Shown: positions 55,610 to 64,000 of the stretch, piece by piece
How positions within the stretch are numbered: the first letter of the stretch is position 1
Layout: the number at the start of each line of letters is the position of its first letter
Origin: Utricularia gibba
Lineage: Eukaryota > Streptophyta > Magnoliopsida > Lamiales > Lentibulariaceae
Direction: 5' to 3'
DNA: 64,000 nucleotides
NCBI GenBank assembly: GCA_002189035.1
Contig: NEEC01000002.1
Span: 3,867,001 to 3,931,000, forward strand
Notes under the pieces: model-generated
Told to the model about the DNA's origin: nothing
The model's database searches: none
The model's input: only the letters and a program-made list of their open reading frames with translations
Program-made: the position numbers and the translations under genes

Positions 55610-55897
55610 TCAGATCGTCACACCTCCCTCTTTTAATTCTGGAAAACCCATGGCAAACCGGGCGAGGCTGTCTACGGATCCATTTTCCTCGCGTGCAACA
55701 TGCGACAGAGTGAATTCCGTGAAAGTCTTCACTAACTCCTTCACCTTGGCGCAGTATAGAGTCATTAGGGGGTCATAGGTTTCATACTCACCTGAGAACT
55801 GTCCTTGTACTAGCCGTGAGTCAGTGTAACGTTGAGCTCTGCAACTCCGAGCTCTTTGATCATTTTCATCCCTTCGATCTGGGAATAGGAACTTCAC
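55610..55897 (-). pseudogene. G3 second RNase H (archaeal-type, Tat-specific)
   Basis: It reads YTDSRLVQGQFSGEYETYDPLMTLYCAKVKELVKTF, then HVAREENGSVDSLARFA. The D-S-x-L-V-x-x-Q ... REEN ... D-x-L-A pattern is the RNase H that Tat-lineage elements carry in addition to the one fused to RT. The N-terminal part of the domain (about 55900-56190) is decayed. Confidence 0.75.
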
Positions 55898-56209
55898 CGT
55901 GATGTAGATGTGCTGCCCATCTAGAGTTCGGATGTCTACACCTCCTCAGGCCATATTGTATGTTGAACCATCAACATACATGGCCCATCGATCGTTAGTT
56001 TCCATGAAACGGTCAATAGGCCAGGTCATCTCGACCACAATATCGGCAAGAGGTTAAGCGTTGATTGCTGTTCTCGATTTAAATTCAATATCCATCGTAC
56101 TCAATTCGACCGCCCATTTGGCGACCCTTTCGGAAATCTCAGGTCAAGATAGAATATTCTTTAGGGGCTGATTAGTGAACACTATGATGTGCCGATCCTG
56201 GAAATATGA

Positions 56210-56667
56210 TCAAGGCTTGGTGGCTGCCATTTTCAGAGCCAAGATGAACTTCTCTGTTACTGTGTATCGAGTTTCGGCTAACAGCAAGACCTTGCTCACA
56301 TAATACACCGACAAGTGTTTATCTCTCGAGATGGTTGTCAGGACTACACTTACCGCAATGGGCGATATTGATAGATAAAGTCCTAGGGGCTCCCCTTCCC
56401 TCGGAGCCACTAGAAGTGGAGGCGATGAGAGATATTCTTTGAGTTTCTCAAAGGCGATCTGAAAGTCTCCGTTCCATTCTAAGGCATTTCCCTTTCGCAA
56501 GGCCTTGAAGAAGGACGCCGACTTGTCGGTCGATCGAGATATGAATCGGCTGAGGGCAGCCAGTTTACCCGTGAAGCTCTGATATTCTTTGATTGTCCTC
56601 GGGGGTTGCATTTCGCATATTGCTTTAATCTTCTCGGGGTCAGCTTCGATTTCTCTTTTCGATACAT
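56210..56667 (-). pseudogene. G3 RT thumb/connection and first RNase H
   Basis: 56611-56210 reads YQSFTGKLAALSRFISRSTDKSASFFKALRKG and FEKLKEYLSSPPLLVAPREGEPLGLYLSISPIAVSVVL, then YYVSKVLLLAETRYTVTEKFILAL. The Asp of the first RNase H motif (L-Y-L-S where YLAVSD is usual in Tat) is absent. The domain is vestigial, as is common when a second RNase H is present. Confidence 0.75.
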
Positions 56668-56689
56668 AGTGACCGAGGAACTTTCCGCT

Positions 56690-57300
56690 CTACACCCCGA
56701 AGCAACATTTAAATGGGTTGAGTTTTAATTCGTATGACCGGCATAGAGAAAAGCAAGAGTCTAGATACGTCAAATGATCCTCTTCATTCATTGACTTAAC
56801 GATCATATCGTCCACATACACTTCCTTAGAAGTTCCAATTTTAGAGGAAAAGATTTTGTTCAGCAATCTCAAATAAGTCGCCTTAGTATTCTTCAAATCG
56901 AAAGGCATCGCGACATAGCAGTAGACTCCATCCTTGGTGTAGAAGGTTGTTTTCGGTTGGTTATTCTCCGTGACAAAAATCTGGTGATACCTAGAATATG
57001 CATCCATGGTGCTCAGAAACCGAGACCCGGCAATGGCGTCCACCAGTTCATCTATCTTCAGTAAGGGGTAGGGATCCCTTTCACAGCAGGCATTGAACAC
57101 GGTGAAGTCGACACACATTCTCCATTTTCCCCCGGGCTTCAAGACGACGACCGGGTTGGCTACCCATTCCGAGTACCGGATCTCCCTCACGTAACCGGCT
57201 TCCAGGAGTTCCTTTTTTTTTTCTTTGATAATCTGGCACTTTTCTTCAAAGAAGTGCCGTTGTTTCTGCCGAATCGATTTCGCCCCCAGATCGGTATCAA
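56690..57300 (-). pseudogene. G3 reverse transcriptase
   Basis: 57190-56690 has YSEWVANPVVVLKPGGKWRMCVDFTVFN, DELVDAIAGSRFLSTMDAYSRYHQI and KDGVYCYVAMPFDLKNTKATY. The active site EVYVDDMIVKS is intact. Compared with the usual FGLKNAGATYQRLVN, the FDLKNTKATYLRLLN block has changes. The part upstream of 57190 (to about 57300) is in another frame. Confidence 0.85.
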
Positions 57301-57319
57301 TGTGATGCTCAACGACAAA

Positions 57320-57960
57320 TCAATCAATTCCTACAAAGTCGGCAGCAGTCCAGGCAAAATTATCGGCTTTCTTCCTTAGAAGTTCCACTAACCTTTTCTC
57401 AAACTCGGCGTTTAAGTTGATGCCAATGCAGGTCGTTTTTTGTGTATCTTCTGGTATTAGCTGCAAGGATCTGTACCCCACCGATTCCATGGCTTGCCTG
57501 GGGCGTTCCCGGGGTTCCTTCTCCACCACCCTTACTCTCGTTTTCTTCGCGCAGAGATCGCGGCAAAAGGACACATAACAAGACCGGGCGGCTGGTTGGT
57601 CGATATCTAGCATGCAGATTTCCCTTGGTGTTGGAAATTTAACTTTCAGGTGCACAGTTGAGGGCAACATACCGAATTGGTTGATGCCGAGTCGGCCGAG
57701 GATCATGTTAAACGAGACTAGCGAATCCAGAATCAAGATTCAAATTTCTTGGTCTGGCTTCGCCCTACCGCACCGAATGTCACCGGCATGATTATTTTCC
57801 CGACAATTTGCACGGCCCGTTGATCGAATGGGTGGATATCCCCCTCTTTGGATGACGTCGGTAGCGCGGACGCTTTATTTTTCATAATGCTGTAGGAAGA
57901 TCCCTGATCGATTAGAATCCTTCTCACCTTGGTGCTCCCGCATATCCCTTCTACCATCAA
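57320..57960 (-). pseudogene. G3 aspartic protease
   Basis: 57960-57733 reads VRRILIDQGSSYSIM; D-Q-G-S-S is the form usual in Tat/Metavirus proteases of plants. 57736-57320 continues in another frame with FNMILGRLGINQFGMLPSTVHLKVKFPT, the conserved block after the protease. A frameshift near 57735 splits it. Confidence 0.8.
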
Positions 57961-58189
57961 AGGTTCATTTCGTGTGGCTGGGCCGATCGGGATGTCTTTG
58001 TTAGAAAAATTGATCTTTTCCTTCTCCTAGGCGGCTTTCTCAGTCTGACCTCTCCCGATTTCAAAAATTTCTCCTTTTCTAGCCTCCTCCAAATATCTCT
58101 TGCGTGATTTTCTGGATTCGTCAACCTCGGTCCCCTCGGATACCATACGGATTTCCCGAACATAGGGGGGGCTACCTTGTGCTCGCGGT

Positions 58190-58444
58190 TCAAGACTTTG
58201 CTAGCTCGCGGGATTCCTCCTGCTGATTTTGAAGGGAACTTCGGGTACCGCTGCCTTCGTTCCCTATGTGTCCGTGACGTCCTCTTTTTCGCTCCATTAT
58301 CGGTGCGGGGTTCCGTGTCGCATTGTTCATCCCGCTACCAGCATGATACTGCTCGATCAACCTATTCATGACTCGGCAGTTGATAGTGTTGTGCCCATTG
58401 GTTTTGTGTATTTCACAATAGGCATCGGTTCTGATTGGTTCCAC
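58190..58444 (-). pseudogene. G3 gag C-terminus with zinc knuckle
   Basis: YCEIHKTNGHNTINCRVMNRLIEQY is the knuckle-like motif of this group (C-x-x-H-x-x-x-G-H-x-T-x-x-C). An Arg/Gly-rich tail follows. 58193-57957 continues the tail in the next frame. Confidence 0.8.
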
Positions 58445-58454
58445 CTGATATATC

Positions 58455-59387
58455 CTACGCCAAGCAGTTGAATTGGTCGATAAATCTTCTCAAGCTCTCT
58501 TTTCTATGGTCATACCGAATAGAATACAATGCTGCCTTTGAGGGTGGGGCTTCGATGTTGACAGCATATCGGGTAGTAAAAAGCAACACCAACTCCTTAT
58601 AAGATCCTACGTTGAATGGCTCTAACTGCTTGAACCAAGCCTTGGCTCGCTTTTGCAGCGAGCCAGCAAACAGCTTACATTTCATGGCTTCCGAATGCCG
58701 GACTGTGGCCATCCTCATGTCAAAATCGGTCACATGAGATATGGGGTCTCCTTTTCCATCGTACGTGGGCAGTCCATCTGGGACTCTGAATCCCCTTTCT
58801 GGCTCTTCCCGAATCAGCTCATCCGAGAAAGGGTCAAAGCGAAGTGCTGAGGTTCCCGCCGCTCCTTCAACGCTACTCTTCAAAGCTAGGTCAATGTCGG
58901 CCATGAAGCCTACTCTTCTAGTGCAAACATTCTAATCGAAGGCGTCCTTGAAGCCCCTACTCTCTTTCCCTCTTGGTAATATCTGTACGCCGATAAGTCT
59001 TCGTCTCTCCCAAATCTGATCTAGTTCTCTCCTTAGCTCTTCTTCCCTTTTTCCTAAGATTTCATTAGTCGCGTTTTTCCAATCCATCCCGGGCTCATAA
59101 ATGACTTGGTTGCGCCTTTTCCTTCGCAGTATCTCCTCCTCGGTTTCGGATTCAGTCTCCGTGTCCAGGGGGTATTCCAGAATCAGGGGTTGTTTCTCCA
59201 CTCGTGGCGCGGTTTCGGGTGTTCCTTCATGGGCGTTGGAGTTCAACCTCGAAGGTGCCCTAAAGTCACAGAGGATTTCCGTTAGAAGGGCCTTGAGTTA
59301 TTCCCTACTGGTGATCATAAGACCAGGGTCTTGTATGCCGGCGCTTTCGTCATTGGCCGGGTTGGTAGCTATGCTATTTTCCGCCAT
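58455..59387 (-). pseudogene. G3 gag (Retrotrans_gag)
   Basis: The likely start is the ATG complementary to 59385-59387 (MAENSIATNPANDES), 51 bases from the LTR. A TAA at about 59298, a stop at 58932 and a frame change at 58455 interrupt it. The gag domain reads RHSEAMKCKLFAGSLQKRAKAWFKQLEPFNVGSYKELVLLF and SLRRFIDQFN. Confidence 0.8.
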
Positions 59388-59420
59388 GATCGATGTTTAG
59401 TGAGCGGTATCTGTGGATTT

Positions 59421-59435
59421 CTCCAGTGGAAGCCA
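59421..59435 (-). promoter_or_regulatory. G3 primer-binding site
   Basis: The minus strand reads TGGCTTCCACTGGAG three bases after the LTR end, the usual place and start (TGG) of a PBS. I cannot name the tRNA. Confidence 0.55.
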
Positions 59436-59438
59436 AAA

Positions 59439-59945
59439 TGTTATGGGTAAAAATCGATATACGGGGTTGGACCGATGTTCAGGTTATGGATGCAATCGGA
59501 AATGCCGTTTCTTTGTATGCTCCTTTGCGATTTGTTCGGTTTGATCAACAGAAATGAGGGTAGGCGGAGATTTTTACATGGAAACCGTCATAAGACGGAA
59601 AAAACCACGCAGCTGTCGAATCTCGTCGGAAAAAGTCCTTACTAGATGGAGGTGAAGAAGAAAGGTATAGGTTGGGAGGCTTAGGTTCGAACCCCTTATC
59701 CGTTATGATTTGACTGAATCGTGAGTTCTGCAAGTGTCAGCTACCTTTTTGTACTTGTACTTTCATCTTGCTTTATAGACGATCGCCGCCTGTTCTGCTA
59801 TGATTCGACCACTTTCCAAACTGCACCATATCGCCGCTATCAGATCTTTGACACATATCGGTCTATCGACAGGAGTTTTCCCATCAGGACTCCTGTCGGC
59901 AGCCTTTCAGAGACTGATCATCCTCGCACGAGTTGTACCCCATTA
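59439..59945 (-). repeat. G3 5' LTR, TATA box lost
   Basis: 507 bp from TGTTATGGG to CCCCATTA. On the element strand it starts TAATGGGG, probably from TGATGGGG by a G-to-A change. It is followed by the duplication GGTAT. Relative to the 3' LTR, about 26 bp near 59710 are missing, including the TATA box. Confidence 0.85.
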
Positions 59946-60065
59946 GGTATGAAATTATTGGCTTTGTTACTCATTTTATTCCTGCATGGTTTGTGAGGTA
60001 ATGGTATATTTTGAGATCTGTGAGGTAGTGTGTTGTGTTATACTTGAGTCATTGATCGAAATCAC

Positions 60066-60326
60066 TATGATACCATGAAGGCGTTTGTGCCGTTGATATA
60101 GAAGAATAACAAATGGAAGAAGCTTGGAATGAGAATGATGATTCAAAAGTCATAATTTAGTAGAGCAAGTTTCATGATTATTTAAGGTAATGGAGTAGCT
60201 GATAGTTGACCATTGAGTTATTTAGTGGGCTTCAACTGGTCAGTCTAATTCGCGCTTTCCAGAATGATCTTCTACATTGGCATTGAGTGAGTCCAAGTTT
60301 TCTTATGAATACAACATAATTCAACA
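60066..60326 (-). repeat. C3 5' LTR and degenerate PBS
   Basis: 60066-60078 (CACTATGATACCA) is, in complement, TGGTATCATAGTG, related to the initiator-Met PBS TGGTATCAGAGC. The LTR 60079-60326 (TGAAGGCGT...TTCAACA) matches 35348-35674. The short stretch 59951-60065 would be the rest of the C3 leader, cut by G3. Confidence 0.65.
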
Positions 60327-62149
60327 CTTGGGCAGGTCAGCTACCCGGATTATGAATACAAGCGCAACACTCGTTTAATGCATAAATCCCGTACATGTCT
60401 GATTCTTCGTTTTTCCTGACGTGGAACCATTTGGTTCCAGGCCCTTTTTCCGGTGTTGCACCGCAGTTTTTTTCGCTACGAGTGATTACTACAAATAAAG
60501 ATAATCCCTGCCCGTGCCCACAGCATTTGATCGCAGGAAGACCCAGAAAACGGGCCCAAAACATTTCCTGCATATACCCCAACCCAGTTAATGACCAATA
60601 AATTCTAAGGAAAAAGGAAGAACCTTCCCATTGTAGCATACATTATGCAGCGCAGTAACATAATAGATTTGGATCCAGTTTAAAAGATTTTCGATTACTT
60701 TAGATTATGAGATAAATCGCCTACATTTGCACAGGACCCAAACAGTGAACACAACTGGTTGCTCATATGGAATGAGTTTACTGCTTTTAGAACGAGCCAT
60801 AACCTGTAGCTTAAATAGGGGTTGAAGTCGTGGCTTGTCCTAAGTTGTTGTCACAAAGTCAATGCCACTTTAAGCATAGCGATGACCCACACAATGTAAG
60901 CCAAAGTCACGCAAACGCAAGTGAACTCTTGAGGTAAAATCAAACCACGGGTAAAAAAAAAAAAGAACACTAAAAGGTTGAAGTTTTAAAAAAGTGTTGG
61001 TGGGGCGAGAAGAGACACCAAGTCAAGGATTTGAAGTTGCAGGTTAAGGTAACAAGGTTGGTTTATTGACTTTGGGAGTAGATGGAACGAGAGCAACCGT
61101 AATTACTACTTACGAGCAGCGCTTACTTGTGTCGTCGAACGGTTATAAAATAATAGGGGTGTATCTGCGCCGGGATTCACTCATCACCCTTCTTGGTAAT
61201 CACCCTTTTTTGGCATTAATTAGCCTTTAATTTTTCCCAGCATTATTTTCCATAATGACTCAACAGCATAAATACGACCGACGCTTACTCGCGGCTCATA
61301 TATATATAGATATATATGTTCCTGGTTGGTGACTCGCACCCTAGAGAAGTTCATTAAGAAAAAAGAATCAGTAAATAATCAGATTATTGGCTTTATGTTG
61401 CGCCGCACTGGTGCTGTAACTGGGGCTTTTCGATGTACAGACACAAGTCAGGAACTAGTAAGACGGGCTGCAAATTCCGGCATTGATGTTGTCAACCAAT
61501 GGAGACCAGTAGGCTTGACTTTGTAACTCTAAAAGGCAAAATAAAAATGCTGCAAGTATGACTTGTTTGCAAGATTCGGGAAATCCAAAACCACACGGCC
61601 TACTTGACTTTCGCTGTTCCCCTTAACGGCCAAGTCCTGGTCAAAACAGAAGGCATGTGTGTGTGTGTGTGTATCCGGCTCCTTCTCTGTGCCAACGCAG
61701 ACAAATTCTTTTGTAGAGCGTTGGGCCTCCGGGGCTACGTGAATAATAGTCGTTGATCGTTGTGCCTGCGTAACAACAATTATATAAGCGACCATAAAGG
61801 ACCCCAGTGCAGTAGAGTCAGGTTGGCGTTGGCCCGTGATTAATGCCCCGCGTGCATCACGTCTTCCTTAATTCGCTCGCGTTCGTCTCCGGAGTCCCGA
61901 GCGACGTCAGCTTCCGTTTTTATTTTTTATTTTCCTTTTCCGCAACAATTAAATAAATATTTTTGTGTTTCTGTTGCTGCTGCTACCACCAAATTGAATT
62001 CCATTCATTTCAGTTGCATCTCCAGTCCGCCAGCTACGTCTACGTATCTCTATTCCATCGATAGATAATTAATACTAGTGTTCACTCACCCCATAGTTTA
62101 ACCAAATCCCACCTCTCTCTCCTCCTCTTTCTCCCTCCCTCTCCCCTGT
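60327..62149. other. Single-copy-looking sequence upstream of the GIR-like gene
   Basis: 1.8 kb without retroelement proteins. It contains TGACGTGG near 60418 (an ACGT-core element), a (TG)n run at 61656-61672 and alternating AT at 61300-61320. Open frames at 60337-60639 and 61529-61795 (minus) and 61326-61526 (plus) show no family signature. The region probably includes the promoter of the gene at 62282. Confidence 0.5.
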
Positions 62150-62157
62150 TATATATA
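62106..62157 (+). promoter_or_regulatory. Core promoter of the GIR-like gene: Y-patch and TATA box
   Basis: A pyrimidine-rich stretch (CCACCTCTCTCTCCTCCTCT and on, 62109-62148) is followed by TATATATA at 62150-62157. Both are common in plant core promoters. Transcription would start about 30 bp later, near 62185, leaving a 5' UTR of about 95 bases. Confidence 0.55.
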
Positions 62158-62212
62158 CCATCATCCCCTGCATCAACTTCCCAAACCACCGTTTTCAGCT
62201 CCTGTTAGTTTG

Positions 62213-62277
62213 GTACGTGCACTCTCTTTTGATTAAGCTTGTTTTCGTACGCTGTAACTAGTGTTTTTTCTTAACAG
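62213..62277 (+). other. Possible 65-bp intron in the 5' UTR
   Basis: GTACGTGCAC at 62213 looks like a donor. The T-rich stretch ending TTTTTTCTTAACAG at 62277 looks like an acceptor, four bases before the start codon. It is inferred from splice consensus only; transcript data would be needed. Confidence 0.35.
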
Positions 62278-62281
62278 AAAG

Positions 62282-62604
62282 ATGAGCAGGGGAAACGAAC
62301 CTAAACTTGATCTGAATCTGAATTTGTCGCCGCTGAGGGCGCGACGGCCGCTAGCGGAGGATTCTTCGCCCAGCCGATCTCAAACCGTGTCCCGTCCTCG
62401 ACTCTAAGCTCATGCTTGTCGTCGGATATGGACGCAGATGAGGAGGAGTACTCGATGATGCTGGTGGGCTGTCAGAGGTGCCTTTTGTATGTGATGCTAT
62501 CGGAGGAAGATCCGAGATGCCCAAAATGTAAGAGCTCTGTGCTGATTGATGTCATTAATAACGCCAGCACCACTGCCACCAGCCGGGGGTTGAAGAAGAC
62601 TTGA
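62282..62604 (+). CDS. GIR1: GL2-interacting repressor (GIR)-like co-repressor, with one-base frameshift
   Basis: The first frame (62282-62407) gives 41 residues: MSRGNEPKLDLNLNLSPLRA, containing the double EAR motif LDLNLNL at residues 9-15 that recruits TOPLESS-type co-repressors. It stops at TAA 62405-62407. The next frame to the right then reads SSTLSSCLSSDMDADEEE, MMLVGCQRCLLYVML and CPKCKSSVLIDV to TGA at 62602-62604, the conserved CxxC...CPKC end of GIR1/GIR2. Both halves are in the right order and spacing. One missing C in the CCC run at 62391-62393 would explain the break. With it the protein would have about 107 residues, normal for the family. In Arabidopsis these nuclear proteins bind GLABRA2 and repress root-hair genes. 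The case may be a true pseudogene or a base-call error. Confidence 0.8.
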
Positions 62605-62960
62605 GATGCAGAAGAAAAGGAAAAGCATCATCTTGACATACCAAGCTATTAAGTTATTAGGTAGGCATTGCTTCTTCCAATATCAGAGCCAAGAGACTCA
62701 AAACGACAACTTTCTGCTGATCTTTTACCTGCAAGTTCATTCCAACCTGATTGTGTAGGAAAAAAAAAACACAGGAGTGGAGTGACCTTTTCGTTGATAA
62801 AAAGTACAGGAAAGGAATGCTCGGTACATCTGTTATTCGTGTATCGGGTTGCAAGCCAGGCATCACGGTACTTTCTTGCTTGCATTCCTGCGGTCTAACG
62901 GGGGTCAAATATATTCATTCCTCAAGAAAAATGATGAAAAAAAATAAACAACTCGACGAC
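62605..62960 (+). other. 3' untranslated region of the GIR-like gene
   Basis: T-rich and A-rich stretches are present. A canonical AATAAA lies at 62943-62948, about 340 bases after the stop and a plausible polyadenylation signal. Open frames on both strands here have no family resemblance. Confidence 0.45.
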
Positions 62961-63640
62961 ACATAATTGACAAGAAGTGACCAATTGAGTAATCTGCTGA
63001 GTTACGTGCAGCTTAGGTGGAAAAATTAAATTTTTTTCTTTTTCGTAACTAACTACATAACAAGCATAAAAAAATACAATACCAAACAAAATATATATTT
63101 ATACTAACTCATAGCATAAACATAAAAACTGATGCTAATATCTCATGTTAACATCAATACATGACTCCACTTTTGAATCAATATATTAAGAAAAATATGA
63201 TAAAATCAATGATAATTTCTCATATTAACATTGATTCTTGATTCAACTCCTAAAAAACATATTAGGAATATATGATAACATCCATGCCAATGTCTCCTAT
63301 TAACATTGACTAATAATAACCTAAAGAAATATGGAGAATAAATAAAGAATGTTATCAAACTCGAATCAAGATTCAAGTTCTCTTCTTCATTTCACTATTC
63401 ACCATGGTTTCTTCATCGATTTCCTACTTGTTTCCCAAATTTTCCCAATCATTTTTCTCCAGATGAAGCATACTCCCATCACACTTTTCCAAATGCCACA
63501 TATTTATATCCAGAACTTGCATGTAGCACACTTTTTAATATTATTGTACCTCAGAATGGAAATGTTACGAGTAGAGATAAAATTGCATATGAGATATGTG
63601 AATCAAGTTGTTGATTGTTCTTCTACATGCTCCAAGAATA
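62961..63640. other. AT-rich spacer, no gene recognised
   Basis: Irregular repeats of TCTCATRTTAACATYRAT-like words occur at about 63143-63310. The open frame 63349-63654 (plus) has no known domain. It may be leader sequence of the Copia element that starts to the right. Confidence 0.35.
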
Positions 63641-63794
63641 GCATATGTACTTGAGGAGATGTAGAGCAAGGAAAATTCTATCTATTACATTGTTGATACC
63701 TTGTTTGTGTGATAAACATGAATTTAACAATCAATTAGTTGAAATATGTGACTTCTTGATTTATGTGGATGCTTTAAATAGATATGTAGATCTT

Positions 63795-64000
63795 GTTGAT
63801 TCTCCATTTTTAGGAAAAATGAAGTTGAAAGTAAACAATCCTATTGATAGTGTTCTCGATGACAACAAACTGGTTGGATCTAACTTTGTAGACTAGCTTA
63901 GAAACTTGATTGTGGTGCAGTATGAGCAAGCCACTAGTTTGTGGATGGAAAAGCTCCTATGCTGGTTGATCCACCTAATCCCACATATGTGGAGCATGAG
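63795..64000 (+). pseudogene. Copia gag N-terminal fragment, runs off the window
   Basis: NNPIDSVLDDNKLVGSNFVD followed by a stop (TAG) and LRNLIVV matches the start of Copia gag (I-L-x-x-N-K-L-x-G-x-N-F-x-D-W-x-R-N-L). Trp is replaced by the stop at 63893-63895. After a frame change, DGKAPMLVDPPNPTYVEHE continues the domain. It resembles C4 gag (ILESNKLVGSNFTDWHRNL) but is clearly another copy. Confidence 0.7.

Larger units (their letters stand above)
51411..59945 (-). mobile_element. G3: Tat-type Ty3/Gypsy retrotransposon, complete ends, 8.5 kb
   Basis: Two LTRs in direct orientation (51411 to about 51958 and 59439-59945) are flanked by GGTAT at 51406-51410 and 59946-59950. The minus strand carries gag, CX2-3 knuckle, protease, RT, RNase H, a second RNase H and integrase. 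The second RNase H and the long region between integrase and 3' LTR are hallmarks of the Tat branch. That region contains a spliced gene on the opposite strand. G/C content is clearly higher than in neighbouring elements. Stops are present in most domains. Confidence 0.9.
35348..60326 (-). mobile_element. C3: Ty1/Copia element of about 25 kb span, outer shell of a nest
   Basis: The two LTRs are related (35348-35674 and 60079-60326). Both start on the plus strand with TGAAGG.G.TTGTGCC.TTGATATAGAAGA and end TTCAACA. They are flanked by TTTGG (35343-35347) and CTTGG (60327-60331), a 5-bp duplication with one transition. A degenerate PBS lies beside the right LTR, and RNase H, RT, integrase and gag lie in the expected order on the minus strand. 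Five other insertions fill the rest. The element's own sequence is only about 5 kb. Confidence 0.65.

Noticed and set aside
61529-61795. Minus-strand 88-residue frame with a THTHTHAF stretch
   Set aside because: The His/Thr run is the (TG)n microsatellite read in reverse, and no family match is seen.
1-64000. CRISPR arrays, bacterial operons, tRNA or rRNA genes
   Set aside because: No regularly spaced repeats, and no cloverleaf or rRNA signature was seen; the window is plant nuclear DNA.

Overview
This is a repeat-dominated stretch of a flowering-plant nuclear genome, and I cannot name the species. The evidence is plant-specific families: Ty1/Copia, Athila-type and Tat-type Gypsy LTR retrotransposons, Ac-like hAT transposases, a Tourist-like MITE, and short GT-AG introns. 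Only one host gene looks recent. It is a GL2-INTERACTING REPRESSOR (GIR)-like transcriptional co-repressor at 62282-62604 with a plant-type core promoter, and it carries an apparent one-base frameshift. A spliced FCP1/NIF-like phosphatase pseudogene lies at 11308-12537. Almost everything else is transposable elements in different stages of decay.

Layout. 1-1955: truncated Copia relic (+). 2062-2262: hAT-terminus-like sequence. 2394 to about 9500: Athila-type Gypsy element G1 (-), with an LTR at its right end, then PBS, gag, protease, RT, RNase H/integrase fusion and a third env-position ORF. 10280-12537 (+): fragment of a Tat-type accessory ORF, an AT-rich degenerate repeat and the phosphatase pseudogene. 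13108-15847: Copia element C1 (-) bounded by LTR-A sequences. 15848 to about 19660: Copia element C2 (-) with a MITE inserted in it. 19900-20830: hAT relic (+). 22209-22760: LTR related to that of G1. 24878-31432: Athila-type element G2 (-), lacking gag and protease. 31433-34746: Copia relic C5 (-), interrupted by an LTR-A copy and a second LTR-like segment. 35348-60326: a nest of about 25 kb whose outer shell is Copia element C3 (-).

The C3 nest. Its two LTRs (35348-35674 and 60079-60326) are flanked by TTTGG and CTTGG. Inside lie an unclassified insertion (about 36690-37680), an Athila solo LTR (37937-39418, duplication ATATC), Copia element C4 (41801-48977, duplication GTTGA), a hAT relic (about 49030-51170) and a Tat-type Gypsy element G3 (51411-59945, duplication GGTAT). 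60327-62150 is low-repeat sequence upstream of the GIR-like gene. The window ends in another Copia gag fragment (+).

The coding units do not form a pathway. They are separate mobile elements, nearly all broken. The most unusual item is in G3: a multi-exon gene on the strand opposite to the element, between integrase and the 3' LTR. It resembles the extra antisense genes known from some Tat-lineage elements. A fragment that looks like the other half of such a protein lies alone at 10280-10813. All calls come from reading the sequence; no database search was run.
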